Origin: Paludibacter sp.
GTDB lineage: Bacteria > Bacteroidota > Bacteroidia > Bacteroidales > Paludibacteraceae
Reading direction: 5' to 3'
NCBI GenBank assembly: GCA_020049515.1
Contig: JAIFKQ010000077.1
Coordinates: 1-41,015 of the forward strand
DNA length: 41,015 nt
Below the pieces are notes generated by a model that saw only the letters and a program-made list of their open reading frames with translations, had not been told where the DNA came from and did no database searches. Positions within the stretch are counted from its first letter, which is position 1; every line of letters starts with the position of its first letter. A program made the translations under genes and the position numbers. This document shows, piece after piece, positions 25,551 through 34,222 of this stretch.

Positions 25551-28394
25551 ATGGATTTAGAATTAAATAACAAATTGATAGAAATAAATGCTGATTTGAA
25601 GCGTACGATTGTTCAAACAGTCAATGGAAAACGTTCAGAATTATTTGGTTTAAATAGCACTACCGATGAATTATTGGAAGAGCTAAGCATTAATTACCGG
25701 GAGTTGGAATTTCAGAATGATGAACTTCGACGTACTTACTCGGTGCTGGAAAATACGCAAACAGAGTTAATGGATTTGTTTGAGGGCTCACCTGTGGGTT
25801 ATATTATTTTTAATGAAGATTTTGTTATTGATAGAAGCAATAATTATTTCGAAAGACTAGTTGGGTGTGGTAAACAAGCTTTAAAAAACAGCAATTTAGA
25901 AGATTTAATTGCACCCGAAAGTCAAGATTTGTTTTATTTGCATCTTAAGAATTTGGCTAGAATAAATGAAAATAGCTCCTGCGAAATTGAGATAAAGCAC
26001 CTTGATGTTAAAATCCCAGTAAAGGTTGAAACCAATTATAAAATTAAGAATGGTGTACAGCAGTTTATGTCGGCATTTACCAACCTTAGTGTACAGAAAA
26101 AAGCGGAAGAGTCGTTGCGCGAAAGCGAGGAGAAATATCGATTTATGACCGAAAATACAAGTGATGTAATTTGGTATTTAGACCAAGATTATATTTATCA
26201 GTATATTAGTCCTTCTGACGAAATAATGCGCGGTTTTGTACAAAAGGAAATGATTGGACAGAATTTTTTATTGAACTTTAAACCTGAAGGTTTAAAAAAG
26301 ATTCAAATAGCTAACTTTAATATTGCAAATGACAAAGCAAAACACAGCACTGCAAATCCTATTTATATTGACTTAGAGCAGCGATGCAAAGATGGAAATT
26401 GGATTTGGACAGAAATTAACATAATGACCATTTATGATTCTAATTTTCAATTAATTGGATACCATGGTATTACACGAAATATTAGTGAAAGAAAAGCCGC
26501 AGAAATTGAGTTAGAAAAAAGCCGCGTGGAGTTAAAAACTATTTACGACAATGCCCCCGTTATGATGTGTCTTGTGAATAAAAAACGTGAGATTCTTTTT
26601 TCTAACAAGTTATTTAATGATTTTTCTCAAATTTCGGATGTTGATTTGCTTATAGGAATGCCACTCGGACTGGTAATTGGATGTGTTAACAGCACAGTTT
26701 CACCAATGGGATGTGGATTTGGACCTAAATGCAATGATTGTGTTATAAGACAAGCTGTTGAAAATACTTTTTATAATGGAAAAAGTTTACAGAATATTGA
26801 ATACGATGCTGTTTTGGAAAATGATAACGGATTGTATAACATTTCCTTACTTGGTTCTACCGCGCTTATTGATGGAAATGTTGATGAAAAAAATCTATTA
26901 CTGTGCCTAACAGATATTACAGAACGTAAGCAAACAGAAAAAGCATTGGGCGAGAGTGAAGTTAAATTTCGGTTGATAGCTGAAAATACTTCGGATGGAA
27001 TAATGTTTTTAGCTAACGATAATAAACCTAAATATGTGTCGCCGGCCTATCTAAAACTTTTAGGATACTCTGATGAAGTTACTATTGCTAGAGACGAAAA
27101 TGACATTTATAATATTATTCACCCCGACGATAGGGATGTCACTTTTAAAAATATATTTAAGGCAATAGAAAATAAAGTGTCAGATTTTACATATATTTTT
27201 CGTGTAAAACATAGTTTAGGACATTATATTTGGCGCGAAGATCATGCTCAGTTTAAGTATGATGAAAATGGAATTTACGCTGGTGCCTACGTGATTTGCA
27301 GAGACATATCGGAGCGAAAAAAAGCTGAAGAAGCCCAACTGAATAGTGAAAAACGTTTCAAAACAATATTTAATGAAGCACCATTAGGTATAGCACTCAT
27401 TAATTCAATTGACGGACATGTGTATTCATTAAATAAAAAGTTTGCCGAAATTGCTGGTAGAAGTATAGAGGAGCTGACTCAAATAGACTGGATGAGTAAT
27501 ACGCATCCCGATGATTTACAAGAAGTTATTGATAATATGGAGCTTATAAACACAAAAAAAATTGATAGCTATAACACAGAGAAACGCTATTTTCTCAAAA
27601 ATGGTAAAGTGGTGTGGATAAATATGACAGTTGCACCTATGGTTATTGATAATGAGAGCACTTCGCATCATTTATGTATGATTGAGGATATTACCGATAG
27701 GAAAAATGCAGCCGAAATTATTAAAGAATCGCAGGAAGAGTTAAAACAGTTTGCTGCTCACTTGCAAGATGTTAGGGAAGAAGAACGAACGCTGCTGGCA
27801 AGAGAAATTCACGACGAGCTAGGACAAATATTGGTGGCGCTAAAAATTGATATGGGAATGCTCAAGCAAAAAGTACTGAAAAGTACTGATTTGATTAAAA
27901 CAGTAGAAATTTCCGAAAACTTTGATGCTATATCCTTGTTGGTGGACAATACTATCAAAACTGCACGCCGCATAATGAATGGTTTGCGACCTCAAATGCT
28001 TGAATTAATGGGATTTATTGATTCTGCAAAAATGTATTGCAACGATTTTAATGAACGCTACAATATCAAATGTCAGTTTGAGAGCGGTATTGATAATTTG
28101 GTTTTAAAACCTCAGCAGACCGTTGCACTATTTAGAGTTTTGCAAGAAACGCTTGCCAACGTGGCACGTCATTCTATGGCTACAGAGGTGAAAGTCAATG
28201 TGAATAAAATTGAAAAAATTGTTATTTTGGAAATTATTGACAATGGAATAGGTTTTTCCGATAGTATTAAAGTGAAAAATGACTCGTATGGCCTGATAGG
28301 AATGAAAGAAAGAGCCGTATTACTTGAAGCTGAAATACAAATTGAAGGTAACTTAGGAAAAGGTGCAAGTATTTGTCTAAAGATGCCTTGTTAA
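25551..28394 (+). CDS. Soluble multi-PAS sensor histidine kinase (HisKA_3/NarL class)
   Basis: A 947-residue kinase without signal peptide or membrane segments, so it senses in the cytoplasm. After a short coiled-coil start there are about five PAS regions: about 75-180, 195-315, 328-460, 470-592 and 602-720. Several are closed by the DITERK/ISERK linker typical of S-box PAS domains. The third carries four cysteines (378, 388, 394 and 397; GCVN, MGCGFG, KCNDC), a likely metal or redox site. The HisKA_3 box is REIHDELGQ with phospho-His754. The ATPase has Asn870 (LANVARHS), DNGIGF (897-902) and GLIGM (914-918). It has no adjacent regulator; a LuxR-type regulator lies at 11392-12057. Confidence 0.93.
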   Translation: MDLELNNKLIEINADLKRTIVQTVNGKRSELFGLNSTTDELLEELSINYRELEFQNDELRRTYSVLENTQTELMDLFEGSPVGYIIFNEDFVIDRSNNYFERLVGCGKQALKNSNLEDLIAPESQDLFYLHLKNLARINENSSCEIEIKHLDVKIPVKVETNYKIKNGVQQFMSAFTNLSVQKKAEESLRESEEKYRFMTENTSDVIWYLDQDYIYQYISPSDEIMRGFVQKEMIGQNFLLNFKPEGLKKIQIANFNIANDKAKHSTANPIYIDLEQRCKDGNWIWTEINIMTIYDSNFQLIGYHGITRNISERKAAEIELEKSRVELKTIYDNAPVMMCLVNKKREILFSNKLFNDFSQISDVDLLIGMPLGLVIGCVNSTVSPMGCGFGPKCNDCVIRQAVENTFYNGKSLQNIEYDAVLENDNGLYNISLLGSTALIDGNVDEKNLLLCLTDITERKQTEKALGESEVKFRLIAENTSDGIMFLANDNKPKYVSPAYLKLLGYSDEVTIARDENDIYNIIHPDDRDVTFKNIFKAIENKVSDFTYIFRVKHSLGHYIWREDHAQFKYDENGIYAGAYVICRDISERKKAEEAQLNSEKRFKTIFNEAPLGIALINSIDGHVYSLNKKFAEIAGRSIEELTQIDWMSNTHPDDLQEVIDNMELINTKKIDSYNTEKRYFLKNGKVVWINMTVAPMVIDNESTSHHLCMIEDITDRKNAAEIIKESQEELKQFAAHLQDVREEERTLLAREIHDELGQILVALKIDMGMLKQKVLKSTDLIKTVEISENFDAISLLVDNTIKTARRIMNGLRPQMLELMGFIDSAKMYCNDFNERYNIKCQFESGIDNLVLKPQQTVALFRVLQETLANVARHSMATEVKVNVNKIEKIVILEIIDNGIGFSDSIKVKNDSYGLIGMKERAVLLEAEIQIEGNLGKGASICLKMPC

Positions 28395-29358
28395 AATGAA
28401 TATTAAACTATTTATTGAGACTGCTTTGATAAGTCGAATTTATATTTTTTGAACGCTAAAAGTGCTAAGACACAAAGAATTGATATTCACCATAAATATC
28501 TCCTATATAACTTTTTTTGATGCGCTGAGATACTTGTGTTTTCATCTCATCAAATAATGGAAGATATTTATGGGGGCTCATTCTGTGACTAAGGGTACTC
28601 TCAAAAATAAGATTTTTAAATCTTAAAATCCAATATTTCCTTTTTTTGTTCCGTTACTAGTCATAAATCCGAAAAAATCTTTACGCTGATTGTCCTCCCT
28701 GATTGTCAATTCATTTATTAAAATGAAATATAATTTTTTGTGATTATCTGCTTTTCTGTTGGAGTGCTCAAACCACTACAGGGTACTTTTTACAAATTAA
28801 TTACTTTACACATTTACGTCAAAATAATACCTCTTGAAGTTGACTCTTTCATCATTTTTTTTAAGTAGTCAAAATAATTACCGCTTAAAAAAAATATAAA
28901 AGTCAGTTCTCTTATTTCAAATTATTAAGTCCAATACCTTACACATTAAAGAGTGGCGATTAGGAATTGAGATGTGTGAGAACGACTGTTGAGGTTAGCT
29001 GAAGTCTTTTTAGTTGAATTGAGCTAACGGCTTTGCAACATTGAGTCACCCATTTTTGAGAATGTTCCACAATCGAAAAAAAATTAATTTCATATAGAAT
29101 AATTGAAAAATTAATTGATATTGAAAATATAAATGGTGTCAGCGCTATGTTAATTTTAAGAATTTAGAATTAGAAAATTCTTTGCATCAACAACTTAATA
29201 ATTAATCAATACACCATAAATTGTCTAACAGAACACTAGCTTCAAATGAGTAAATTAATGCTTGACAATTTCTAAGTTGATAAGAAAAAATGATAAGTTT
29301 GGTTGGAATAAAAGTGCTGAAAAAATCGATTTGATTTTTTCATTTCTTAGAAGAAATG
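28395..29358. other. Gene-free region with possible minus-strand gene remnants
   Basis: Nearly 1 kb without an intact gene. At 28448-28480 sits a sequence like the common GCTAAAAGTGCTAAGACACA intergenic repeat. On the minus strand, between about 28790 and 28490, three short frames read on from each other with shifts: PCSGLSTPTEKQIITKNYIS, then INELTIREDNQRKDFFGFMT, then HKYLPLFDEMKTQVSQRI. This could be a decayed gene of unknown family or chance. Confidence 0.3.
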
Positions 29359-29366
29359 TATCTTTG
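29359..29366 (+). promoter_or_regulatory. Promoter -7 box for the gamma-carbonic anhydrase gene
   Basis: TATCTTTG (TAnnTTTG) ends 20 bases before the ATG at 29387. The nearest upstream TTTG, at 29330-29333, is 25 bases away, longer than the usual 19-21. Confidence 0.55.
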
Positions 29367-29386
29367 TAGCTCAAAAAAAAATATAT

Positions 29387-29911
29387 ATGGCATTAATAAA
29401 ATCAGTACGGGGCTTTACTCCGCAAATAGGCGAAGATTGTTATCTGGCCGAAAACGCCACGGTGGTGGGCGATGTAGTGTTGGGAGAGGGTTGTAGCGTG
29501 TGGTTCAATACCGTGTTGCGGGGGGATGTAAACTCCATTCGCATTGGTAATCACACCAACATACAAGACGGATCGGTGATTCATACTTTGTACGAAAAAT
29601 CTACAGTGCTTATAGGCGATTATGTTTCTATCGGTCACAACGTTACGCTACATGGGGCTTGCGTTCACAATTACGCTTTAATAGGCATGGGGGCTACTTT
29701 GCTCGATTATGCCGAAGTGGGCGAGGGGGCGATAGTAGCTGCAGGTGCTTTGGTACTTAGCAATACCATTATTCCACCTTTTACCCTTTGGGCTGGAGTG
29801 CCCGCTAAGTTTGTAAAGAACGTTGCGCCAGAGCAATCTAACGAAATAAACCGTAAAATAGCACATCAATATTCTATGTATGCCGGTTGGTTTAAGGAGG
29901 AGGAGAAGTAG
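29387..29911 (+). CDS. Gamma-carbonic anhydrase-like hexapeptide-repeat protein
   Basis: A left-handed beta-helix protein of 174 residues in the YrdA/PaaY/CaiE family. Hexapeptide repeats run from about 20 to 135 (for example VVGDVVLGEGCSVWFN and IRIGNHTNIQDGSVIH). The three histidines expected to bind the metal in the trimer interface are His66, His84 and His89 (DGSVIH; SIGHNVTLHG). Members hydrate CO2 or have unproven activities. Activity here is inferred. It is cytoplasmic and monocistronic, with its own -7 box at 29359-29366. Confidence 0.93.
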   Translation: MALIKSVRGFTPQIGEDCYLAENATVVGDVVLGEGCSVWFNTVLRGDVNSIRIGNHTNIQDGSVIHTLYEKSTVLIGDYVSIGHNVTLHGACVHNYALIGMGATLLDYAEVGEGAIVAAGALVLSNTIIPPFTLWAGVPAKFVKNVAPEQSNEINRKIAHQYSMYAGWFKEEEK

Positions 29912-30259
29912 CCCTTGACACCTTGACCTAAGATATGAAAAATTAACTGTTAGCTTTTAAATCTTCGTCCCATAATATGATGAATTAACAATACATCCGC
30001 ATTCTATTCTTCTATTCTATTTGATAAAATAGAACGAAGAAAAAATTTGGAAAGAAGTTGTTTTATGATGAATTGCTGATTTTTAACACTCTCCGGCTAA
30101 CCCTTAAACGGGATATATTGGGTGTATTATGCAAGTCTTGATTTACTTATACTTTGACATTTTTTATATCCTAATTTTACAAACTATTAGCTATTAAACG
30201 AGTACTCGAGATCCCGCTTTTGCGGCACTACTATCTACTAACTATTAACTACTAACTAA
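29912..30259. other. Gap before the DUF5687 gene: hairpin and heptamer array
   Basis: It contains a hairpin (TTCTTC at 30007-30012 with GAAGAA at 30036-30041; inner TTCTATTT at 30015-30022 with AAATAGAA at 30027-30034), a 10-bp palindrome CGAGTACTCG at 30199-30208, and the heptamer array described separately. There is no gene. Confidence 0.5.
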
Positions 30260-30262
30260 ATG
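30228..30262 (+). repeat. Heptamer array (CTACTAA-like, 5 units) ending in the start codon
   Basis: Units CTACTAT, CTACTAA, CTATTAA, CTACTAA and CTAAATG follow each other from 30228 to 30262. The last unit contains the ATG of the DUF5687 gene. Confidence 0.75.
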
Positions 30263-31741
30263 CTTCTGTTCAATTTACTTGTACAAGATTGGAAAAAAGG
30301 ATTACGCTCACAGGGATTCTACAAGAATTTGGCTGTGAGTTTTATCTTGGGCATTTTTGCGATGTATTTAGCAGCTATACTTTTGTTTTTGGGTTTTTCA
30401 TTGCACGAATTGCTCGAAAAAATTCACGACAACCTCAATCCAATGGAATTATTCAACGGCATAATGTTGTACATCTTTTTAATTGGTTTGTCGTTTCGTT
30501 TTTTTATGCAGCAGCTCAACACGTTTAATATGGCGTCTTATCAGACTTTACCGATAAAAAGAGCTACTTTAATTAATTTTTTTTTACTAAAGCCGTTAAT
30601 TAATCCCATTAATTATTTCTTGTTGCTTGTAGTTGTTCCTTTTGCGCTACAATCTGTAATGGGATATTACAATGAATGGATGGCATTCCGTTTTGTGATA
30701 AGTTTTGTGTTAATGTCATGGTTTAACTCGCTGATGGCTGCTTTTTTAAAACGTAAATTTGGGACTAGTTTATTGTCTTTCGTTACAGTGATAGCTATTT
30801 TAGGAAGTATTTCAATGCTTGAGTATTTCCAAGTTTATTCCTTGTTTCACATTTCAAAATCACTTTTTGGGTTTATTGTTATCAAGCCGTTGGGTTTAAT
30901 TTTGCCTTTGATGGCAGTAGGAATTGCTTTTTTATTAAACAAATGGTTTTTTTCTCAAAACTATTATTCCGAAGCATTTAATAAGCATACAGACGGAGAT
31001 AAAACTTACAATGCCGACCTATCATTTCTGAATCGTTTTGGTATTGTGGGCGAAATTATGTCATTGGAAATAAAGTTAATACTTAGACACAACCGTACAA
31101 AAAGTATCTTGTATATGTCTGCCTTTTTTCTGCTTTACGGCTTGCTATTCTACACCAATCCTATCTACACCAAAAGTAGCGGCATGTTATTCTTTGTGGC
31201 CATGTTTGTTAGCGGATTGCTAATGTTTATGTTTGGTCAATGGGTAATAAGTTGGGATAGTTCACATTTCGATAGTTTAATGACCCAAAATATTCCGATA
31301 CGTACTTATTTAGACGCCAATTATTATTTGTTATTGGTATTCAATGTAGTTTGTTTTGTGCTCACTTCTCCCTATTTTTATTTTGGAAAACAAATAATGT
31401 ACATGCATTTGGCAGCCTTTATATTCAATGTGGGTGTAAATATTTACCTGCTTCTTTTCATGTCCACTTTTAATACTAAACGAATAGATTTATCTAAATC
31501 TTCAGCAATGAATTATCAAGGCACTACTTTCAAAAGCTTCTTAATAATAATGCCAATCTTTTTTTTACCAATGCTAATTGTTTGGTTGTTAACCACATTT
31601 GCATCTATTTCTGTAGCTTTATGGACACTTACTTTGTTGGGCACAATTGGCATTTTGCTTCGTAATCAGCTAATTACACTTTGCGTTAGTCAATTTAACA
31701 GACGAAAATATGCATTGGCGGAAGGGTTTAGAGAGATTTGA
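30260..31741 (+). CDS. DUF5687 family membrane protein, ABC-2-like permease
   Basis: A 493-residue polytopic inner membrane protein with about ten or more hydrophobic segments. Examples are the stretches around residues 26-48, 63-83, 110-130, 143-160, 170-190, 210-230, 275-300, 310-330, 345-370, 380-400 and 430-465. N-terminal MLLFNLLVQDWKKGLRSQGF and LPIKRATLINFFLLKPLINP are typical of DUF5687. In Bacteroidota this family sits next to an ABC ATPase, as here, so it is most likely the permease half of an exporter of unknown substrate. The ATG follows a heptamer array. A perfect palindrome lies between it and its ATPase gene. Confidence 0.88.
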   Translation: MLLFNLLVQDWKKGLRSQGFYKNLAVSFILGIFAMYLAAILLFLGFSLHELLEKIHDNLNPMELFNGIMLYIFLIGLSFRFFMQQLNTFNMASYQTLPIKRATLINFFLLKPLINPINYFLLLVVVPFALQSVMGYYNEWMAFRFVISFVLMSWFNSLMAAFLKRKFGTSLLSFVTVIAILGSISMLEYFQVYSLFHISKSLFGFIVIKPLGLILPLMAVGIAFLLNKWFFSQNYYSEAFNKHTDGDKTYNADLSFLNRFGIVGEIMSLEIKLILRHNRTKSILYMSAFFLLYGLLFYTNPIYTKSSGMLFFVAMFVSGLLMFMFGQWVISWDSSHFDSLMTQNIPIRTYLDANYYLLLVFNVVCFVLTSPYFYFGKQIMYMHLAAFIFNVGVNIYLLLFMSTFNTKRIDLSKSSAMNYQGTTFKSFLIIMPIFFLPMLIVWLLTTFASISVALWTLTLLGTIGILLRNQLITLCVSQFNRRKYALAEGFREI

Positions 31742-31751
31742 AGATTTGAAG

Positions 31752-31780
31752 TCCCGATAGCTATCGGGATGTTCCATCGT
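31752..31780. repeat. Perfect 18-bp palindrome; truncated copy of the dispersed repeat
   Basis: TCCCGATAGCTATCGGGA at 31752-31769 is a perfect palindrome, followed by TGTTCCATCG, which matches the start of the longer copy at 24384. It lies between permease and ATPase genes and would form a stable hairpin in their shared transcript. Confidence 0.85.
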
Positions 31781-31895
31781 GTAGTCCATTTGGGGATTTG
31801 AAACGTATTGTGAATTGAGTATTCTTTCATTAAATAAAGTAAAGCGAATAGGGCCATAGACAAATAACACAAATTAAATAAAACCACCATTTCCT

Positions 31896-32591
31896 ATGAT
31901 AAAAGTATCTGACCTACAGAAAACATACAATGGAGTCACAGTTTTAGACATTCCAGCATTGAAAATAGCTCAGGGCGAAAGCTTTGGTTTAGTTGGAAAT
32001 AACGGTGCTGGCAAAACAACATTCTTTAGGCTCATCCTCGATTTGATAGAACCTACTCGTGGTGAGGTAATGATACAAAATCAAAAAGTAATGCGCAACG
32101 ATGCATGGAAATCAACTACAGGTTCGTTTTTGGATGAAGGATTTTTGATTGATTTTCTTAATCCCGAAGAGTATTTCAAATTTGTAGGAAAGTTACATCA
32201 CAAATCGGAAGGTGATATTGCCGATTTTTTGGAGTCAATGCAAGATTTTTTTAACGGTGAAGTGTTGGAAACCAAAAAGTTAATACGCGATTTTTCGAAA
32301 GGCAATCAGAAAAAAATTGGAATAGCGGCATCACTTTTAGGTGACCCAAAAATTCTTATTCTAGATGAGCCATTTACTGCCCTCGATCCTTCGTCGCAAA
32401 TAAGACTCAAACGGTTTTTGACTGATTTGCAAACCCAACAAAATATGACCATGCTTATTTCTAGTCATGATTTGAACCACATTACCGACATTTGCTCCCG
32501 AACCGTGGTATTGGAAAAAGGCCAAATAGTGAAAGATTTGCAAACAAATTCTTATACACTTAAAGAACTGGAAAACTATTTTGCGATATAA
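31896..32591 (+). CDS. ABC transporter ATP-binding protein, partner of the DUF5687 permease
   Basis: A single ABC domain of 231 residues. Walker A is GNNGAGKTT (34-42), Walker B ILILDEPF (153-160), the switch His is in SSHDLNH, and the D-loop is ALDPSS. The signature is FSKGNQKK (133-140) instead of LSGGQ, a form seen in ABC-2 type exporters. It should energise the membrane protein encoded 154 bases upstream on the same strand. The substrate is unknown. A small TerB-like gene follows 130 bases downstream. Confidence 0.93.
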   Translation: MIKVSDLQKTYNGVTVLDIPALKIAQGESFGLVGNNGAGKTTFFRLILDLIEPTRGEVMIQNQKVMRNDAWKSTTGSFLDEGFLIDFLNPEEYFKFVGKLHHKSEGDIADFLESMQDFFNGEVLETKKLIRDFSKGNQKKIGIAASLLGDPKILILDEPFTALDPSSQIRLKRFLTDLQTQQNMTMLISSHDLNHITDICSRTVVLEKGQIVKDLQTNSYTLKELENYFAI

Positions 32592-32721
32592 AATTTGGTT
32601 CAATACTTAATTTGCGTGCTAAATTAAACTTTCAGATGTTATTTTTTGTCCACTAAAAAGTACCAATACATTTCACTTTTTGAGATATTTACCGTTTAGC
32701 ATATTATACAATCAAGATATT

Positions 32722-33048
32722 ATGAAAAACATGGATCAAATTCAGAAATTGTCCATTCTTCATTGCGTTTACCAAACAATAGCTTCTGCCGATGGGAGCA
32801 TAGAGGAGGCTAGAGATAATGGCGCCATTGAATTTGCATTGTCCGAGTTGGGATTAGAATTTTATTCATGGAATAGCGCCGTGCAAATGCATCCAAATGA
32901 CTGTTTTATACATATTTCAAATTTGAGCATCAACGATAAACAATTGTTTAGGGCATTGCTACTTAAAATTGCTACAATGGGCGGTAATGAACTTTTCAGA
33001 ATAAATTGTGCCCAACATATCATTCAATTGGCTAATAGTCACGTATAA
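32722..33048 (+). CDS. Small TerB-like alpha-helical protein (tentative)
   Basis: A protein of 108 residues if started at ATG 32722. The frame continues upstream to a TTG, but the ATG preceded by an AT-rich leader is more likely. The segment LHCVYQTIASADGSIEEARD, then LSINDKQLFRALLLKIATMG, resembles TerB-type domains, in which A-x-ADG-x-I/V-x-x-xE is a recurrent metal-binding pattern. No signal peptide or membrane segment is present. Function is unknown. It lies between the ABC ATPase and the FKBP lipoprotein genes. Confidence 0.55.
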   Translation: MKNMDQIQKLSILHCVYQTIASADGSIEEARDNGAIEFALSELGLEFYSWNSAVQMHPNDCFIHISNLSINDKQLFRALLLKIATMGGNELFRINCAQHIIQLANSHV

Positions 33049-33103
33049 GTCATAAATTAATTTCCTTGTATTGTACAAAATAAAAAAACCCACCAACAGA
33101 CAA

Positions 33104-33637
33104 ATGAAACGCATCAAGTTCCTAATTCCCACTTTTTTTTCAATCTTAATTATATTCTATTCGTGCAAAAGTAACGATGATTACGAGGACTATTTTGCTG
33201 CATGGAAGCTACAAAACGACACCTATTTTACAAACATGAAAGATAGTGTGGGCTATCAATTTTACACTAACCCCATAGATCAGGGCGGCAGCGGTTATTA
33301 TTATAAAATTAATATGCAAGGCGACTCTACCAGCCGTAGTCCAACTGCAACTGACTCGGTGAAAGTAAATTACAGGGGAAAAATGATTAATGGTGGTATT
33401 TTTGACCAAACATTTGCCAGTAGTTTTCCTGACAGTTTGGCCAAGCCAATTTCGTTTAAAACAAATAGACTTATATATGGCTGGGTGTTAAATTTACAAC
33501 AAATGAAAGTGGGAGAAATAAGAACCGTTGTACTGCCTCCAGAACTTGGATATGGAGCTTATGGTGTAGGTAGAATTCCGCCTAGTTCTACCTTGATTTT
33601 TCAAATTCAACTCATTTCGTTTAAAGCTAACTTGTAG
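33104..33637 (+). CDS. FKBP-type peptidyl-prolyl isomerase, lipoprotein
   Basis: A 177-residue protein from ATG 33104. The frame extends 11 codons upstream to a TTG, but starting at MKRIKFLIP gives a proper lipoprotein signal. The hydrophobic stretch ends in IFYSC, with Cys21 as the likely lipidated residue. Residues about 75-177 are an FKBP domain: VKVNYRGKMINGGIFDQT, then GWVLNLQQMKVGEIRTVVLP, then ELGYGAYGVGRIPPSSTLIF. It should help fold proteins in the periplasm or at the outer membrane. In gliding Bacteroidota a related lipoprotein (GldI) supports the type IX machinery, but I cannot assign it to that. Confidence 0.9.
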   Translation: MKRIKFLIPTFFSILIIFYSCKSNDDYEDYFAAWKLQNDTYFTNMKDSVGYQFYTNPIDQGGSGYYYKINMQGDSTSRSPTATDSVKVNYRGKMINGGIFDQTFASSFPDSLAKPISFKTNRLIYGWVLNLQQMKVGEIRTVVLPPELGYGAYGVGRIPPSSTLIFQIQLISFKANL

Positions 33638-33881
33638 GGGTTAATCACTACAAATAAAACAGATAACAAAAACAGCATATATTCATGAGAATAGAAAATC
33701 GACTAGCTTAAAAGGGTTATGACTTTTTCTGATTAATAGCTACTAAGGTGGTAATATGCTTAATATCAATATCAAAAAAATATAGGTGTGTACAACAATT
33801 TTATGAATCTTTTTTTTTCTTCTATTTGACATACTATTTAATACAATATTTCGTTATAAAAAAATGTTTTTTTTGAACGCT

Positions 33882-34050
33882 ATCCCGATAGCTATCGGTA
33901 GTCGCAAATTAAACATGCTGATTTATCGGTAGAAAAACTGAAAGTTTTTGTCTCTCGCTTCTGGGATGTCACATACCGCCAAAACGGCACGTTCCGATTC
34001 TCGGAATGTCGGAATACTCCATCGGGAATACTCCGTTTGCGTTTACTCTT
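33882..34050 (+). repeat. Dispersed repeat, copy 2
   Basis: ATCCCGATAGCTATCGGT at 33882-33899 (palindrome core) is followed, after an unrelated 63-base stretch, by 33963-34050, which matches copy 1 (24384-24470). Both share ACGGCACGTTCCGATTCTCG and the terminal GTTTACTCTT. Confidence 0.85.
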
Positions 34051-34145
34051 TTGTTTGAAATGAAATTACACCTAGTTAAAATATGCGTTAAGTTCTTGTA
34101 TATAAATATAATAGGCCATTTTATAACGAACCATTGTAATAATTA

Positions 34146-34175
34146 GTTTGAGAAAAAAAAGTTTGAGAAAAAAAA
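34146..34175 (+). repeat. 15-bp tandem duplication upstream of the SEC-C gene
   Basis: GTTTGAGAAAAAAAA occurs twice without a gap. Each copy carries a TTTG that could serve as a -33 box, so copy number could alter promoter geometry. No good TAnnTTTG follows, so promoter use is speculative. Confidence 0.6.
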
Positions 34176-34222
34176 TAAAGTGTTAAGGCTACATGCCATT
34201 TAGTTAGTAAAAAAAATACAAT

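Larger units (their letters stand above)
33638..34222. other. Gene-free stretch with the second full dispersed repeat
   Basis: It contains the repeat at 33882-34050 and a 15-bp tandem duplication (34146-34175) in front of the SEC-C gene. The rest is AT-rich with no recognised element. Confidence 0.5.
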
